A DNA stretch of 64,000 bases. Source: Cordylochernes scorpioides. Its lineage: Eukaryota > Arthropoda > Arachnida > Pseudoscorpiones > Chernetidae. The position numbers and the translations under genes were made by a program. The notes under the pieces were generated by a model. That model worked only from the letters and a program-made list of their open reading frames with translations, was not told the origin of the DNA and did not search any database. The stretch spans positions 40,548,842 to 40,612,841 of the forward strand of contig CP092879.1 in NCBI GenBank assembly GCA_030710605.1, read 5' to 3'. Positions 53,158 to 64,000 of this stretch are shown piece by piece (the stretch's first letter is position 1; each line of letters starts with the position of its first letter).

Positions 53158-53376
53158 ATGGAACGTCATAGATGTTTAGAAGACTCATTGAAGTGGAGGG
53201 CCATTGGTAGTATAGAGGCAGGCCAATCCCAAGCAGAAGTTGCAAGGTGGCTCGAAACGTCAAGAAAAGTGGTTTCGAATCTATGGAAACAATTTCAAGA
53301 AACAGGAGACATCTCCAGAAGAGAAGGACAAAGTCTTCCGAGAATCACACAACCTCATCAAAAGATAGCATTATAA
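53158..53376 (+). pseudogene. Tc1-like transposase N-terminal fragment
   Basis: The 72-residue frame MERHRCLEDSLKWRAIGSIE continues with AGQSQAEVARWLETSRKVVS and NLWKQFQETGDISRR. This is the first helix-turn-helix of a Tc1-type transposase (AGxSxxxVARxL...VxNLWxxFQETG). The frame then stops where the second DNA-binding domain and DDE catalytic core should follow. An overlapping frame (53247-53447) does not restore homology. It is a truncated relic; no flanking inverted repeats were identified. Confidence 0.75.
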
Positions 53377-54050
53377 TAACATGTCGATTTTTAAAATTAT
53401 TCTTAATAATTTATTATGTGTTTCACATTACAATTTATCTATTTTAATATTCTTATATGTAGCAATTAAGAATAAATCGCCAATATCTTGGATCAAAACT
53501 ATTTATTCTTCCAATAATCCGAGGTGGTCAGCTGTGGATAGAATTCCAAGTGAATAGTGTTTGTAGTGGATGTTCCTAGCAGAGGCAACAAGGGGCCACG
53601 TCGAAATACTGGAAGATATCAATAAATAAGTTTGATTCAAGATTCATAATTAATGTATCTGACACATCAAATTGTTTCATCCTTCGATAGATAGAGTATA
53701 AAGTCTATAGAGTTCCTAGAAACGACCAATTGTTGCCATTGCCGGCCCAGCGCCCGCCGGGGAAGCCTCTATGAACCTCGGGTCTGACTACCTCCTGGTG
53801 AAAACTTGTACTGTCACGACATCTGGCCATAGGTATGCCACCTAGGCCATGGTTTAGCGATGACGATTTGACTATGGGTCATTTTTTTAACCGAGCTGGC
53901 GATTGGTCTTAGGCATATCTACTGTTGGTCGTCTTGGCAGGACTCATGACGTCAGGGGTTGATCAGATCGCCAGAGGTAAAATGGCTTCCCCAAATTTGA
54001 AATAAAAAATAGAACTCTATGATATCAATTGTGTGTGCTTTGTGAGTGGC
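53377..54050. other. Unassigned sequence with a GC-richer patch
   Basis: The part at 53735-53960 is GC-richer (GCCGGCCCAGCGCCCGCCGG) but has no open frame or recognisable RNA. Confidence 0.35.
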
Positions 54051-54170
54051 TTAATGGTATGTAATTGTGAGAGGTATAGTGGTGTGTAATTGTGAGTGGT
54101 ATAGTGGTGTGTAATTGTGAGTGGTATATAATTGTGAAATTGTGAGCAGTATCGTGGTATATAATTGTGA
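54051..54170 (+). repeat. Short GT-rich minisatellite (~27 bp unit)
   Basis: Four or so copies of GTAATTGTGAGTGGTATAGTGGTGT-like units, shown here as GTAATTGTGAGTGGTATAG. Confidence 0.75.
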
Positions 54171-54320
54171 AAGTGTATGTGTATAGAGGGCCTGTTGTGA
54201 TTATGTATTGAGAATGTAAAAGAGGCTATATATCGAAAAAGAAGTTACAATTTAAATTATTGATATAAAACAACAATAATATCGTAAATATAGAGGCAGC
54301 CTGGCCGGCATTCATAGTTC

Positions 54321-54455
54321 TTGAAAATAAAGATACTTCGGCCATTAAATCATTTTATTACCTCGACGTTGCGACAAAAATCTTTTGTCCTAGATTTTTG
54401 TCTAAACGTCGAGGTAATAAAAAGATTTACTGGCAGAAGTATCTTCATTTTCAAG
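54321..54455. repeat. Foldback element related to 1563-1847
   Basis: Ends TTGAAAATAAAGATACTTCGG and its complement (shortened: AAAGATACTTCGG / GAAGTATCTT) enclose an inner inverted repeat TTATTACCTCGACGTT / AACGTCGAGGTAATAA. The outer context GGCCGGCATTCATA is shared with the element at 1548, so the two belong to one family. The hammerhead-like core is further reduced. Confidence 0.65.
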
Positions 54456-54473
54456 AAATATCAATAATAATCT

Positions 54474-54815
54474 TCTATATATATAAAATTGAATGTCTGT
54501 CTGTTTGTTTGTACTCTATAGATTCAAAAACCATACATCCAATCGCCGTGAAATTTTGGGATATTATTAGGTATATCACCGGGAAGGTTTTTGAAAAATA
54601 ATTTCATGAATATCTTGAATATCCTTAGAGTTATTTGCAGATTTGTAGATTTAACTCGCAAGCAGCGCCCCCATTGTGACGATGTTAACAAGTTTTCTTA
54701 TCGCTAAGTTTGTTATCTTAAATATTATTTATCAAAAGTAAGATTATCTCAGGATGACAGGGCAATGTGACACGGGAAAAAATGTTCACTAAATAAAACT
54801 ATGATTTTCTATATG
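54474..54815 (+). mobile_element. Helitron 5' head, copy 1
   Basis: TC start, then TGTCTGTCTGTTTGTTTGTA, ACTCTATAGATTC and CGCCGTGAAATTTTGGG. This wording is typical of the 5' region of invertebrate Helitrons. Five further copies follow downstream. Confidence 0.65.
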
Positions 54816-55355
54816 ATATAAAAAGCCAACAATGAAGAGTGAATGTAATATAAAAAGCCAACTATGAAGAATGAATGTAAGATAAAAAGCCAACAATGAA
54901 GAGTGAATGTAATATAAAAAGCCAACAATGAAGAATGAATGTAAGATAAAAAGCCAACAATGAAGAGTGAATGTAAGATAAAAAGCCAACAATGAAAAGT
55001 AAATGTAATATAAAAAGCCAACAATGATGAATGAATGTAAGATAAAGAGCCAACAATGAAGAGTAATTATAATATAAAAAGCCAACAATGAAGAATGAAT
55101 GTAAGATAAAAAGCCAACAATGAAGAGTGAAAATAATATAAAAAGCCAACAATGAAGAGTGAATGTAAGATAAAAAGCCAACAATGAAGAGTGAATGTAA
55201 TATAAAAAGCCAACAATGAAGAATGAATGTAAGATAATAAGCCAACAATGAAGAGTAATTGTAATATAAAAAGCCAACAATGAGGAATGATTGTAAGATA
55301 TAAAGCCAACAATGAAGAGTGAATGTAAGATAAAAAGCCAACAATTAAGAGTAAA
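54816..55355 (+). repeat. 32 bp minisatellite array 1
   Basis: Unit ATATAAAAAGCCAACAATGA followed by AGAATGAATGTA, alternating with AGATAAAAAGCCAACAATGA plus AGAGTGAATGTA, giving a 64 bp higher-order dimer. Further arrays: 55697-56236, 56578-57344, 60067-60810, 61151-62363, 62706-63591 and 63936-64000 (runs off the window). Confidence 0.92.
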
Positions 55356-57344
55356 TCTATATATATAAAATTGAATGTCTGTCTGTTTGTTTGTACTCTA
55401 TAGATTCAAAAACCATACATCCAATCGCCGTGAAATTTTGGGATATTATTAGGTATATCACCGGGAAGGTTTTTGAAAAATAATTTCATGAATATCTTGA
55501 ATATCCTTAGAGTTATTTGCAGATTTGTAGATTTAACTCGCAAGCAGCGCCCCCATTGTGACAATGTTAACAAGTTTTCTTATCGCTAAGTTTGTTATCT
55601 TAAATATTATTTATCAAAAGTAAGATTATCTCAGGATGACACGGTAATGTGACATGGGAAAAAATGTTCACTAGATAAAACTATGATTTTCTATATGATA
55701 TAAAAAGCCAACAATGAAGAGTGAATGTAATATAAAAAGCCAACAATGAAGAATGAATGTAAGATAAAAAGCCAACAATGAAGAGTAAATATAATATAAA
55801 AAGCCAACAATGAAGAGTGAATGTAAGATAAAAAGCCAACAATGAAGAGTGAATGTAATATAAAAAGCCAACAATGAAGAATGAATGTAAGATAATAAGC
55901 CAACAATGAAGAGTAATTGTAATATAAAAAGCCAACAATGAGGAATGATTGTAAGATATAAAGCCAACAATGAAGAGTGAATGTAAGATAAAAAGCCAAC
56001 AATGAAGAGTAAATGTAATATAAAAAGCCAACAATGAAGAATGAATGTAAGATAAAAAGCCAACAAAGAAGAGTAAATATAATATAAAAAGCCAACAATG
56101 AAGAGTGAATGTAAGATAAAGAGCCAACAATGAAGAGTAAATGTAATATAAAAAGCCAACAATGAAGAATGAATGTAAGATAAAAAGCCAACAATGAAGA
56201 GTGAATGTAATATAAAAAGCCAACAATGAAGAATGAATATATATATATAAAATTGAATGTTTGTCTGTTTGTTTGTACTCTATAGATTCAAAAACCATAC
56301 ATCCAATCGCCGTGAAATTTTGGGATATTATTAGGTATATCACCGGGAATGTTTTTGAAAAATAATTTCATGAATATCTTGAATATCCTTAGAGTTACTT
56401 GCAGATTTGTAGATTTAACTCGCAAGCAGCGCCCCCATTGTGACGAAGTTAACAAGTTTTCTTATCACTAAGTTTGTTATCTTAAATATTATTTATCAAA
56501 AGTAAGATTATCTCAGGATGACACGGCAATGTGACACGGGAAAAAATGTTCACTAGATAAAACTATGATTTTCTATATGATATAAAAAGCCAACAATGAA
56601 GAGTGAATGTAATATAAAAAGCCAACAATGAAGAATGAATGTAAGATAAAAAGCCAACAATGAAGAGTGAATGTAATATAAAAAGCCAACAATGAAGAAT
56701 GAATGTAAGATAAAAAGCCAACAATGAAGAGTGAATGCAGAATAAAAAAAACAACAATGAATAGTAAATGTAATATAAAAAGCCAACAATGAAGAATGAA
56801 TGTAAGATAAAAAGCCAACAATGAAGAGTAAATATAATATAAAAAGCCAACAATGAAGAATGAATGTAAGATAAAAAGCCAACAATGAAGAGTAAATATA
56901 ATATTAAAAGCCAACAATGAAGAGTGAATGTAAGATAAAAAGCCAACAATGAAGAGTGAATGTAATATAAAAAGCCAACAATGAAGAATGAATGTAAGAT
57001 AATAAGCCAACAATGAAGAGTGAATGTAATATAAAAAGCCAACAATGAAGAATGAATGTAAGATAAAAAGCCAACAATGAAGAGTAAATGTAATATAAAA
57101 AGCCAACAATGAAGAATGAATGTAAGATAAAAAGCCAACAAAGAAGAGTAAATATAATATAAAAAGCCAACAATGAAGAGTGAATGTAAGATAAAAAGCC
57201 AACAATGAAGAGTAAATGTAATATAAAAAGCCAACAATGAAGAATGAATGTAAGATAAAAAGCCAACAATGAAGAGTGAATGTAATATAAAAAGCCAACA
57301 ATGAAGAATGAATGTAAGATAAAAAGCCAACAATGAAGAGTAAA

Positions 57345-57904
57345 TCTATATTAATAAAATGCAAATTTCATAAGTGGTGTTCGCTAAAAACTTTGTTACA
57401 ATGCATTAATTTCAACAAATTTTCAACATTTATGTAAAACGAGATGGAGCAGGTTTTGCTTAACATCAAAATATTTTTCCTAACTTTAACATGCGTAACT
57501 TCGCTGTTATTGATTAAATACAAAAAAACAACAGAGTTAATTTTATTTTTATATAAATATAAAAAAAAATCTGCAATTCATTCAACTCAATCTAAAAAAA
57601 TATTCAAAACAAGCAATTTTAAGATAACACCATATGTAAAACAGTCGGCCAAGAAAACAACAACGATATTACATCTTTCTCACATATTCACACACAATCT
57701 TGATTAATTATTAAAACTAATCTTTAACATTGTTCATTATACTTCATAATATATAATATTCGTTAGGCAAACTTTCACTCGGATATCTTCAATATAAATG
57801 GAAATTTCATAAGTGGTGTTCGCTAAAAACTTTCGTTACAATGCATCAATTTCGACCAAATTTTCAACATTTATGTAAAACGAGATGGAGCAGGTTTTGC
57901 TTAT
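57345..57904 (+). mobile_element. Two starts of another Helitron-like family
   Basis: TCTATATTAATAAAATGC at 57345, continuing AAATTTCATAAGTGGTGTTC, recurs at about 57787 with AATGGAAATTTCATAAGTGG. Both share GTAAAACGAGATGGAGCAGG. A 3' end was not found. The open frame at 57444-57707 is low complexity and not credited. Confidence 0.5.
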
Positions 57905-58045
57905 CAAACAACAACAAACAAAACAGCTTTATTAGGGCATCTTGCCCTGTACGCATTCTCCGTGGAGTTATAGACAATATTAACCATAAGAGAACAGGTG
58001 AAAATATAGTATTTACAGTCAAGGTATGTCAAACAGGGTGACTTT

Positions 58046-58920
58046 TTATTGTGCCCCTGTTCTTCTCTCTTCCATGAGTGCAATTTTATTCCCAACCGCT
58101 TTTTGAAAGTTGAACAGTTCAATTGCCCAACTTTTCTTATCTGAAACAGTTTTTATTAGCTTTATTGAGTTCAAATGCGGTTTAGGAAGACTTTTCAGGA
58201 TCTTTTTTCTCTCTCCTTCCAGATCCCCGCATTCAGCAATAAAATGGTATATTTCATCAGTTATCTGACTTCCACATAACCCACAGTACAAATCTTCTTT
58301 CTTAATTGCGTAAATATGATTTTCTTTGATCATTGTTGACATTAATCTGATCTGTGCAATAAAACTCACTAAAGCTGAAGACAGATTGCATGAAAAGTAA
58401 TTTTCTGGCATAAATGAATCATAAAGTAACCTATAGTTTGAGTATGTTTTCGTAAGAGATAATTTTGCCAGATCTTGCTGCAATAGCTGTTCATTTTTTA
58501 TTTTTAGTATATTCGGAAGTTCGATCTGTATGTCATCATAATTTAACCTATAGTTTAGCCATGTGAGTCCACAATGATTGATGATATCCATAATATTCTT
58601 ACAGAATCCTATAGGTTTTTTTGTCATTAAGGAAATTTCCTTCAATCTATTCCAGCATAGCTTAGGTAGTCTATTGTCTTCCATTTTTTGTAATCTAATG
58701 AAATATTTCAAAATTAATTTGATCGTTGTAAAAGTCAAAGATAATCTGCCTGTTTCCAGCCTTACAATGTACCCTGGTATATATCTTGGTAGATTCAGAA
58801 AATTTTTGATAAACGTATTCTGTAATTGGTCTATAATATCCGTATTGTCCCAAGCCCACACAGGGGCCGCATAGAGCAGTATTGATTTAATAACTGAGTC
58901 AAATAGATTCAGAGCAACTT
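58046..58920 (-). pseudogene. LINE C-terminal region with CCHC-type finger
   Basis: After correcting the frame, the protein continues LLYAAPVWAWDNTDII through IKNFLNLPRYIPGY to a finger YCGLCGSQITDEIYHFIAEC (C-x2-C...H-x4-C), the C-terminal zinc-binding motif found in several LINE clades. It ends with a normal stop at 58046. It is the natural continuation of the RT frame at 58921-60065. Confidence 0.8.
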
Positions 58921-60065
58921 TTAATGAGTTAATTTTTCTTTTTTTATCATTCTAATAGTTGAATTTATTGCCGTATTTGCTTTGGCTTTATAAAAGAGGG
59001 CTACCTTTTTACTATTAATAGTGGAAGTGAATGGATATCCCAGATATGTAATATTGGACGCAACAGTCAGTGGGGTGTCACCCCAGTACCAGTTTTCGTG
59101 TCTTGCCGGTCTTCCTCCATTTCTGGATACTATTATTTTGGACTTATTTTCATTTAAAACTAATTTGTTCTTATCCAGGTAAGACTTTAGTAAATTGATT
59201 TTAATTTGAAGATTAATTATCGATTCTCCAATTATGGCTATGTCATCCGCATACATAAGTAGGTGTAAAACGCCAAAATCAGGGAGATGAAATCCTGTAA
59301 GTGCTGAGTTATTATAAAGTTCTATTAGGTCGGCCATATATAGTATAAATAAAAGTGGGGAAAGTGATTCTCCCTGCAACACTCCAGAATTAATTTTCAC
59401 ATTATTTGAATATTGTCCTTTCCATCGGATAGTGATCTTAGCTTCTTGGTAAAAGTTTTTTATCAGCATTACAAATTTATTGCTAATGCCCATTTTATGC
59501 AATTTTTGCCAAAGTAAATCATGTGGGACTGTGTCGAAAGCTTTAGTCAAATCGACGAAGAAGACATATAGCTTGCCTCGTTTTCTTCTCAGAGATAATT
59601 GGATGAGTGAATTCAGTAGTATTATGTGGTCAGTGCATGATCGGTTCTTACGGAAACCTGCTTGGTTTTCTAAAATAATCACTCTTTTTTCTATCCAGTT
59701 GTTTAATCTGTTTCTTAGTATTGTAGTAAATAATTTAGATATATTACTGCAGAGGGCAATCCCTCTGTAATTTGTTGGGTTATTCTTATCACCGCTTTTA
59801 TATATAGGGTGTACTATTGAGTTCGTCCAGAGTTGCGGGTATTTTTCTGTGGACATTATTTTGTTGAATAGGTTTTTCAATTTAGTTAAAGTCGGTATCG
59901 GTAAATTCTTTAGCAACTCATTTGGTATACCATCGAGTCCCACTGCTTTGCCATTCGCTAGTTTTTTTACTACATCATAGATCTCTTCAAGGGTTATTTC
60001 CGCGTCTAAATCTGGAACTTTCCAACCGATCATCTGGTTTAAGGTAAAAGTAGCTTCATTATTTG
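58921..60065 (-). pseudogene. LINE reverse transcriptase domain
   Basis: The frame begins at the truncation point (NNEATFTLNQMIGWKVPDLD) and contains the RT blocks NGKAVGLDGIPNELLKNLP, VHPIYKSGDKNNPTNYRGI, QAGFRKNRSCTDHI, FVDLTKAFDTVPHDLL, GVLQGESLSPLLF and the catalytic YADD. The thumb region follows (ASNITYLGYPFTS). The frame is artificially fused upstream to more than 200 residues of translated minisatellite, which should be ignored. It ends at a frameshift in an A run (T run 58940-58947 on the plus strand). The YRGIAL wording differs from the Jockey element, so it is another LINE clade, not assigned. Confidence 0.85.
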
Positions 60066-63000
60066 TGAAGAGTGAATGTAATATAAAAAGCCAACAATGA
60101 AGAATGAATGTAAGATAAAAAGCCAACAATGAAGAGTGAATGTAATATAAAAAGCCAACAATGAAGAATGAATGTAAGATAAAAAGCCAACAATGAAGAG
60201 TGAATGTAAGATAAAAAGCCAACAATGAAAAGTAAATGTAATATAAAAAGCCAACAATGAAGAATGAATGTAAGATAAAAAGCCAACAATGAAGAGTAAT
60301 TATAATATAAAAAGCCAACAATGAAGAATGAATGTAAGATGAAAAGCCAACAATGAAGAGTAAATATAATATAAAAAGCCAACAATGAAGAGTGAATGTA
60401 AGATAAAAAGCCAACAATGAAGAGTGAATGTAATATAAAAAGCCAACAATGAAGAATGAATGTAAGATAATAAGCCAACAATGAAGAGTAATTGTAATAT
60501 AAAAAGCCAACAATGAAGAATGATTGTAAGATATAAAGCCAACAATGAAGAGTGAATGTAAGATAAAAAGCCAACAATGAAGAGTAAATGTAATATAAAA
60601 AGCCAACAATGAAGAATGAATGTAAGATAAAAAGCCAACAAAGAAGAGTAAATATAATATAAAAAGCCAACAATGAAGAGTGAATGTAAGATAAAAAGCC
60701 AACAATGAAGAGTAAATGTAATATAAAAACCAACAATGAAGAATGAATGTAAGATAAAAAGCCAACAATGAAGAGTGAATGTAATATAAAAAGCCAACAA
60801 TGAAGAATGAATATATATATATAAAATTAAATGTCTGTCTGTTTGTTTGTACTCTATAGATTCAAAAACCATACATCCAATCGCCGTGAAATTTAGGGAT
60901 ATTATTAGTTATATCACCGGGAATGTTTTTGAAAAATAATTTCATGAATATCTTGAATATCCTTAGAGTTACTTGCAGATTTGTAGATTTAACTCGCAAG
61001 CAGCGCCCCCATTGTGACGATGATAACAAGTTTTCTTATCACTAAGTTTGTTATCTTAAATATTATTTATCAAAAGTAAGATTATCTCAGGATGACACGG
61101 CAATGTGACACGGGAAAAAATGTTCACTAGATAAAACTATGATTTTCTATATGATTTAAAAAGCCAACAATGAAGAGTGAATGTAATATAAAAAGCCAAC
61201 AATGAAGAATGAATGTAAGATAAAAAGCCAACAATGAAGAGTGAATGTAATATAAAAAGCCAACAATGAAGAATGAATGTAAGATAAAAAGCCAACAATG
61301 AAGAGTGATTGTAGAATAAAAAAACAACAATGAATAGTAAATGTAATATAAAAAGCCAACAATGAAGAATGAATGTAAGATAAAAAGCCAACAATGAAGA
61401 GTAAATATAATATAAAAAGCCAACAATGAAGAGTAAATATAATATAAAAAGCCAACAATGAAGAATGAATGTAAGATAAAAAGCCAACAATGAAGAGTAA
61501 TTATAATATTAAAAGCCAACAATGAAGAGTGAATGTAAGATAAAAAGCCAACAATGAAGAGTGAATGTAATATAAAAAGCCAACAATGAAAAATGAATGT
61601 AAGATAATAAGCCAACAATGAAGAGTGAATGTAATATAAAAAGCCAACAATGAAGAATGAATGTAAGATAAAAAGCCAACAATGAAGAGTAAATGTAATA
61701 TAAAAAACAACAATGAAGAATGAATGTAAGATAAAAAGACAACAATGAAGAGTGAATGTAATATAAAAAGCCAACAATGAAGAATGAATGTAAGATAAAA
61801 AGCCAACAATGAAGAGTGAATGTAAGATAAAAAGCCAACAATGAAAAGTAAATGTAATATAAAAAGCCAACAATGAAGAATGAATGTAAGATAAAAAGCC
61901 AACAATGAAGAGTAATTATAATATAAAAAGCCAACAATGAAGAATGAATGTAAGATGAAAAGCCAACAATGAAGAGTAAATATAATATAAAAAGCCAACA
62001 ATGAAGAGTGAATGTAAGATAAAAAGCCAACAATGAAGAGTGAATGTAATATAAAAAGCCAACAATGAAGAATGAATGTAAGATATAAAGCCAACAATGA
62101 AGAGTGAATGTAAAATAAAAAGCCAACAATGAAGAGTAAATGTAATATAAAAAGCCAACAATGAAGAATGAATGTAAGATAAAAAGCCAACAAAGAAGAG
62201 TAAATATAATATAAAAAGCCAACAATGAAGAGTGAATGTAAGATAAAAAGCCAACAATGAAGAGTAAATGTAATATAAAAAGCCAACAATGAAGAATGAA
62301 TGTAAGATAAAAAGCCAACAATGAAGAGTGAATGTAATATAAAAAGCCAACAATGAAGAATGAATATATATATATAAAATTAAATGTCTGTCTGTTTGTT
62401 TGTACTCTATAGATTCAAAAACCATACATCCAATCGCCGTGAAATTTTGGGATATTATTAGGTATATCACCGGGAATGTTTTTGAAAAATAATTTCATGA
62501 ATATCTTGAATATCCTTAGAGTTACTTGCAGATTTGTAGATTTAACTCGCAAGCAGCGCCCCCATTGTGACGATGATAACAAGTTTTCTTATCACTAAGT
62601 TTGTTATCTTAAATATTATTTATCAAAAGTAAGATTATCTCAGGATGACACGGCAATGTGACACGGGAAAAAATGTTCACTAGATAAAACTATGATTTTC
62701 TATATGATTTAAAAAGCCAACAATGAAGAGTGAATGTAATATAAAAAGCCAACAATGAAGAATGAATGTAAGATAAAAAGCCAACAATGAAGAGTGAATG
62801 TAATATAAAAAGCCAACAATGAAAAATGAATGTAAGATAAAAAGCCAACAATGAAGAGTGATTGTAGAATAAAAAAACAACAATGAATAGTAAATGTAAT
62901 ATAAAAAGCCAACAATGAAGAATGAATGTAAGATAAAAAGCCAACAATGAAGAGTAAATATAATATAAAAAGCCAACAATGAAGAGTAAATATAATATAA

Positions 63001-64000
63001 AAAGCCAACAATGAAGAATGAATGTAAGATAAAAAGCCAACAATGAAGAGTAATTATAATATTAAAAGCCAACAATGAAGAGTGAATGTAAGATAAAAAG
63101 CCAACAATGAAGAGTGAATGTAATATAAAAAGCCAACAATGAAAAATGAATGTAAGATAATAAGCCAACAATGAAGAGTGAATGTAATATAAAAAGCCAA
63201 CAATGAAGAATGAATGTAAGATAAAAAGCCAACAATGAAGAGTAAATGTAATATAAAAACCAACAATGAAGAATGAATGTAAGATAAAAAGCCAACAAAG
63301 AAGAGTAAATATAATATAAAAAGCCAACAATGAAGAGTGAATGTAAGATAAAAAGCCAACAATGAAGAGTAAATGTAATATAAAAAGCCAACAATATAGA
63401 ATGAATGTAAGATAAAAAGCCAACAATGAAGAGTGAATGTAATATAAAAAGCCAACAATGAAGAATGAATGTAAGATAAAAAGCCAACAATGAAGAGTAA
63501 ATATAATATAAAAAGCTTACAATGAAGAGTAAATGTAATATAAAAAGCCAACAGAGTAATGTAAGATAAAAAGCCAACAATGAAGAGTGAATCTATATAT
63601 ATAAAATTGAATGTCGGTCTGTTTGTTTGTACTCTATAGATTCAAAAACCATACATCCAATCGCCGTGAAATTTTGGGATATTATTAGGTATATCACCGG
63701 GAAGGTTTTTGAAAAATAATTTCATGAATATCTTGAATATCCTTAGAGTTATTTGCAGATTTGTAGATTTAACTCGCAAGCAGCGCCCCCATTGTGACGA
63801 TGATAACAAGTTTTCTTATCACCAAGTTTGTTATCTTAAATATTATTTATCAAAAGTAAGATTATCTCAGGATGACACGGCAATGTGACACGGGGAAAAA
63901 TGTTCACTATATAAAACTATGATTTTCTATATGATATAAAAGCCAACAATGAAGAATGAATGTAAGATAAAAAGCTAACAATGAAGAATGAATGTAATAT

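Larger units (their letters stand above)
57905..60066 (-). mobile_element. 5'-truncated LINE
   Basis: The element reads on the minus strand from about 60066, where it joins the minisatellite, to a TTTGTTGTTGTTTG tail at 57905-57920, with AATAAA shortly before. It lacks the endonuclease. The coding part is split by one frameshift. Confidence 0.8.
54474..63940 (+). repeat. Composite satellite: Helitron 5' heads alternating with 32 bp arrays
   Basis: A head of about 345 bp starting TCTATATATATAAAATTG is found at 54474, 55356, about 56237, about 60811, about 62364 and 63592. Each is followed by an array of the 32 bp unit. At 55356 and 63592 the head starts at the same position in the minisatellite unit (GAGTRAA then TCTATA), and the other heads start after GAATGA in the same unit phase. 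No Helitron 3' end is seen between heads. Confidence 0.85.

Noticed and set aside
57444-57707. An 87-residue lysine-rich ORF
   Set aside because: Low-complexity AT-rich translation inside a Helitron-like repeat; no homology recognised.
54789-63580. Many long minus-strand open frames (up to several hundred residues) with repeated hydrophobic segments, resembling multi-pass membrane proteins
   Set aside because: They are translations of a 32 bp minisatellite, open in all three frames of the complement, with no independent start or domain.
54816-63591. Regular 32 bp repeats resembling a CRISPR array
   Set aside because: There are no unique spacers between repeats; units are directly adjacent, and the sequence context is eukaryotic.

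Overview
The window is repeat-dominated, AT-rich invertebrate DNA. I found no convincing host protein-coding gene. The mobile-element fauna suggests an arthropod, possibly a chelicerate: an intact Jockey-type non-LTR retrotransposon with a pre-C2HC/zinc-knuckle ORF1, a mariner-like and a Tc1-like transposase relic, Penelope-like GIY-YIG sequence, many Helitrons, a tRNA-derived SINE and hammerhead-ribozyme repeats. The taxonomic guess is an inference from element types only.

The main structural fact is a duplication. Bases 4499-28882 (copy A) and 28983-52053 (copy B) are the same locus, separated by exactly 100 N. Copy A runs to the left edge of the gap, and copy B starts at the right edge of the gap at a position matching the interior of the left contig. 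That is the pattern of two overlapping contigs from two haplotypes that were not merged, so the 'tandem duplication' is probably an assembly artefact. The comparison is still useful, because insertions present in one copy can be read against empty sites in the other: a 5.3 kb Helitron at 9319-14642 (empty in B at 33802/33803), an 839 bp Helitron at 37167-38005 (empty in A at 17952/17953), and two different LINEs that share the same 13 bp target (19068-23041 in A, 39099-40568 in B), the B one followed by a 5.7 kb Helitron.

Layout. 1-780: GT-rich minisatellite. 1563-1847 and 2796-3169: foldback repeats whose arms carry hammerhead-like motifs, with a mariner transposase relic between them. 6055-6707: two SINEs. 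6805-9283: a non-autonomous LTR retrotransposon on the minus strand. 9319-14642: a decayed Helitron. 16888-17943: a near-perfect palindrome of a Penelope-like GIY-YIG end. 18205-18861: two mini-Helitrons, one carrying a tRNA-Thr-like gene. 19068-23041: an intact Jockey-like LINE. 24150-27790: hammerhead retrozyme copies, MITEs and a SINE. Copy B repeats this, with its own insertions at 36.3-46.3 kb, including a tRNA-Gly-bearing Helitron, a gag-only LINE, and a Helitron with a helicase relic and a hAT MITE.

54.5-64 kb: a composite satellite in which a Helitron 5' head of about 345 bp alternates with arrays of a 32 bp minisatellite, interrupted by a 5'-truncated, frameshifted LINE reverse transcriptase (57905-60066). 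The many overlapping minus-strand open frames in these arrays are artefacts of a 32 bp unit that happens to lack stops.

The most interesting biology is a 342 nt tandem repeat with complete hammerhead ribozymes (26353-26952) and a second hammerhead family at 27736-27790. Both have self-complementary stem III sequences that suggest dimeric ribozymes. Next are small Helitrons of one backbone carrying different tRNA genes as cargo in opposite orientations, and the Helitron-head/minisatellite composite array.
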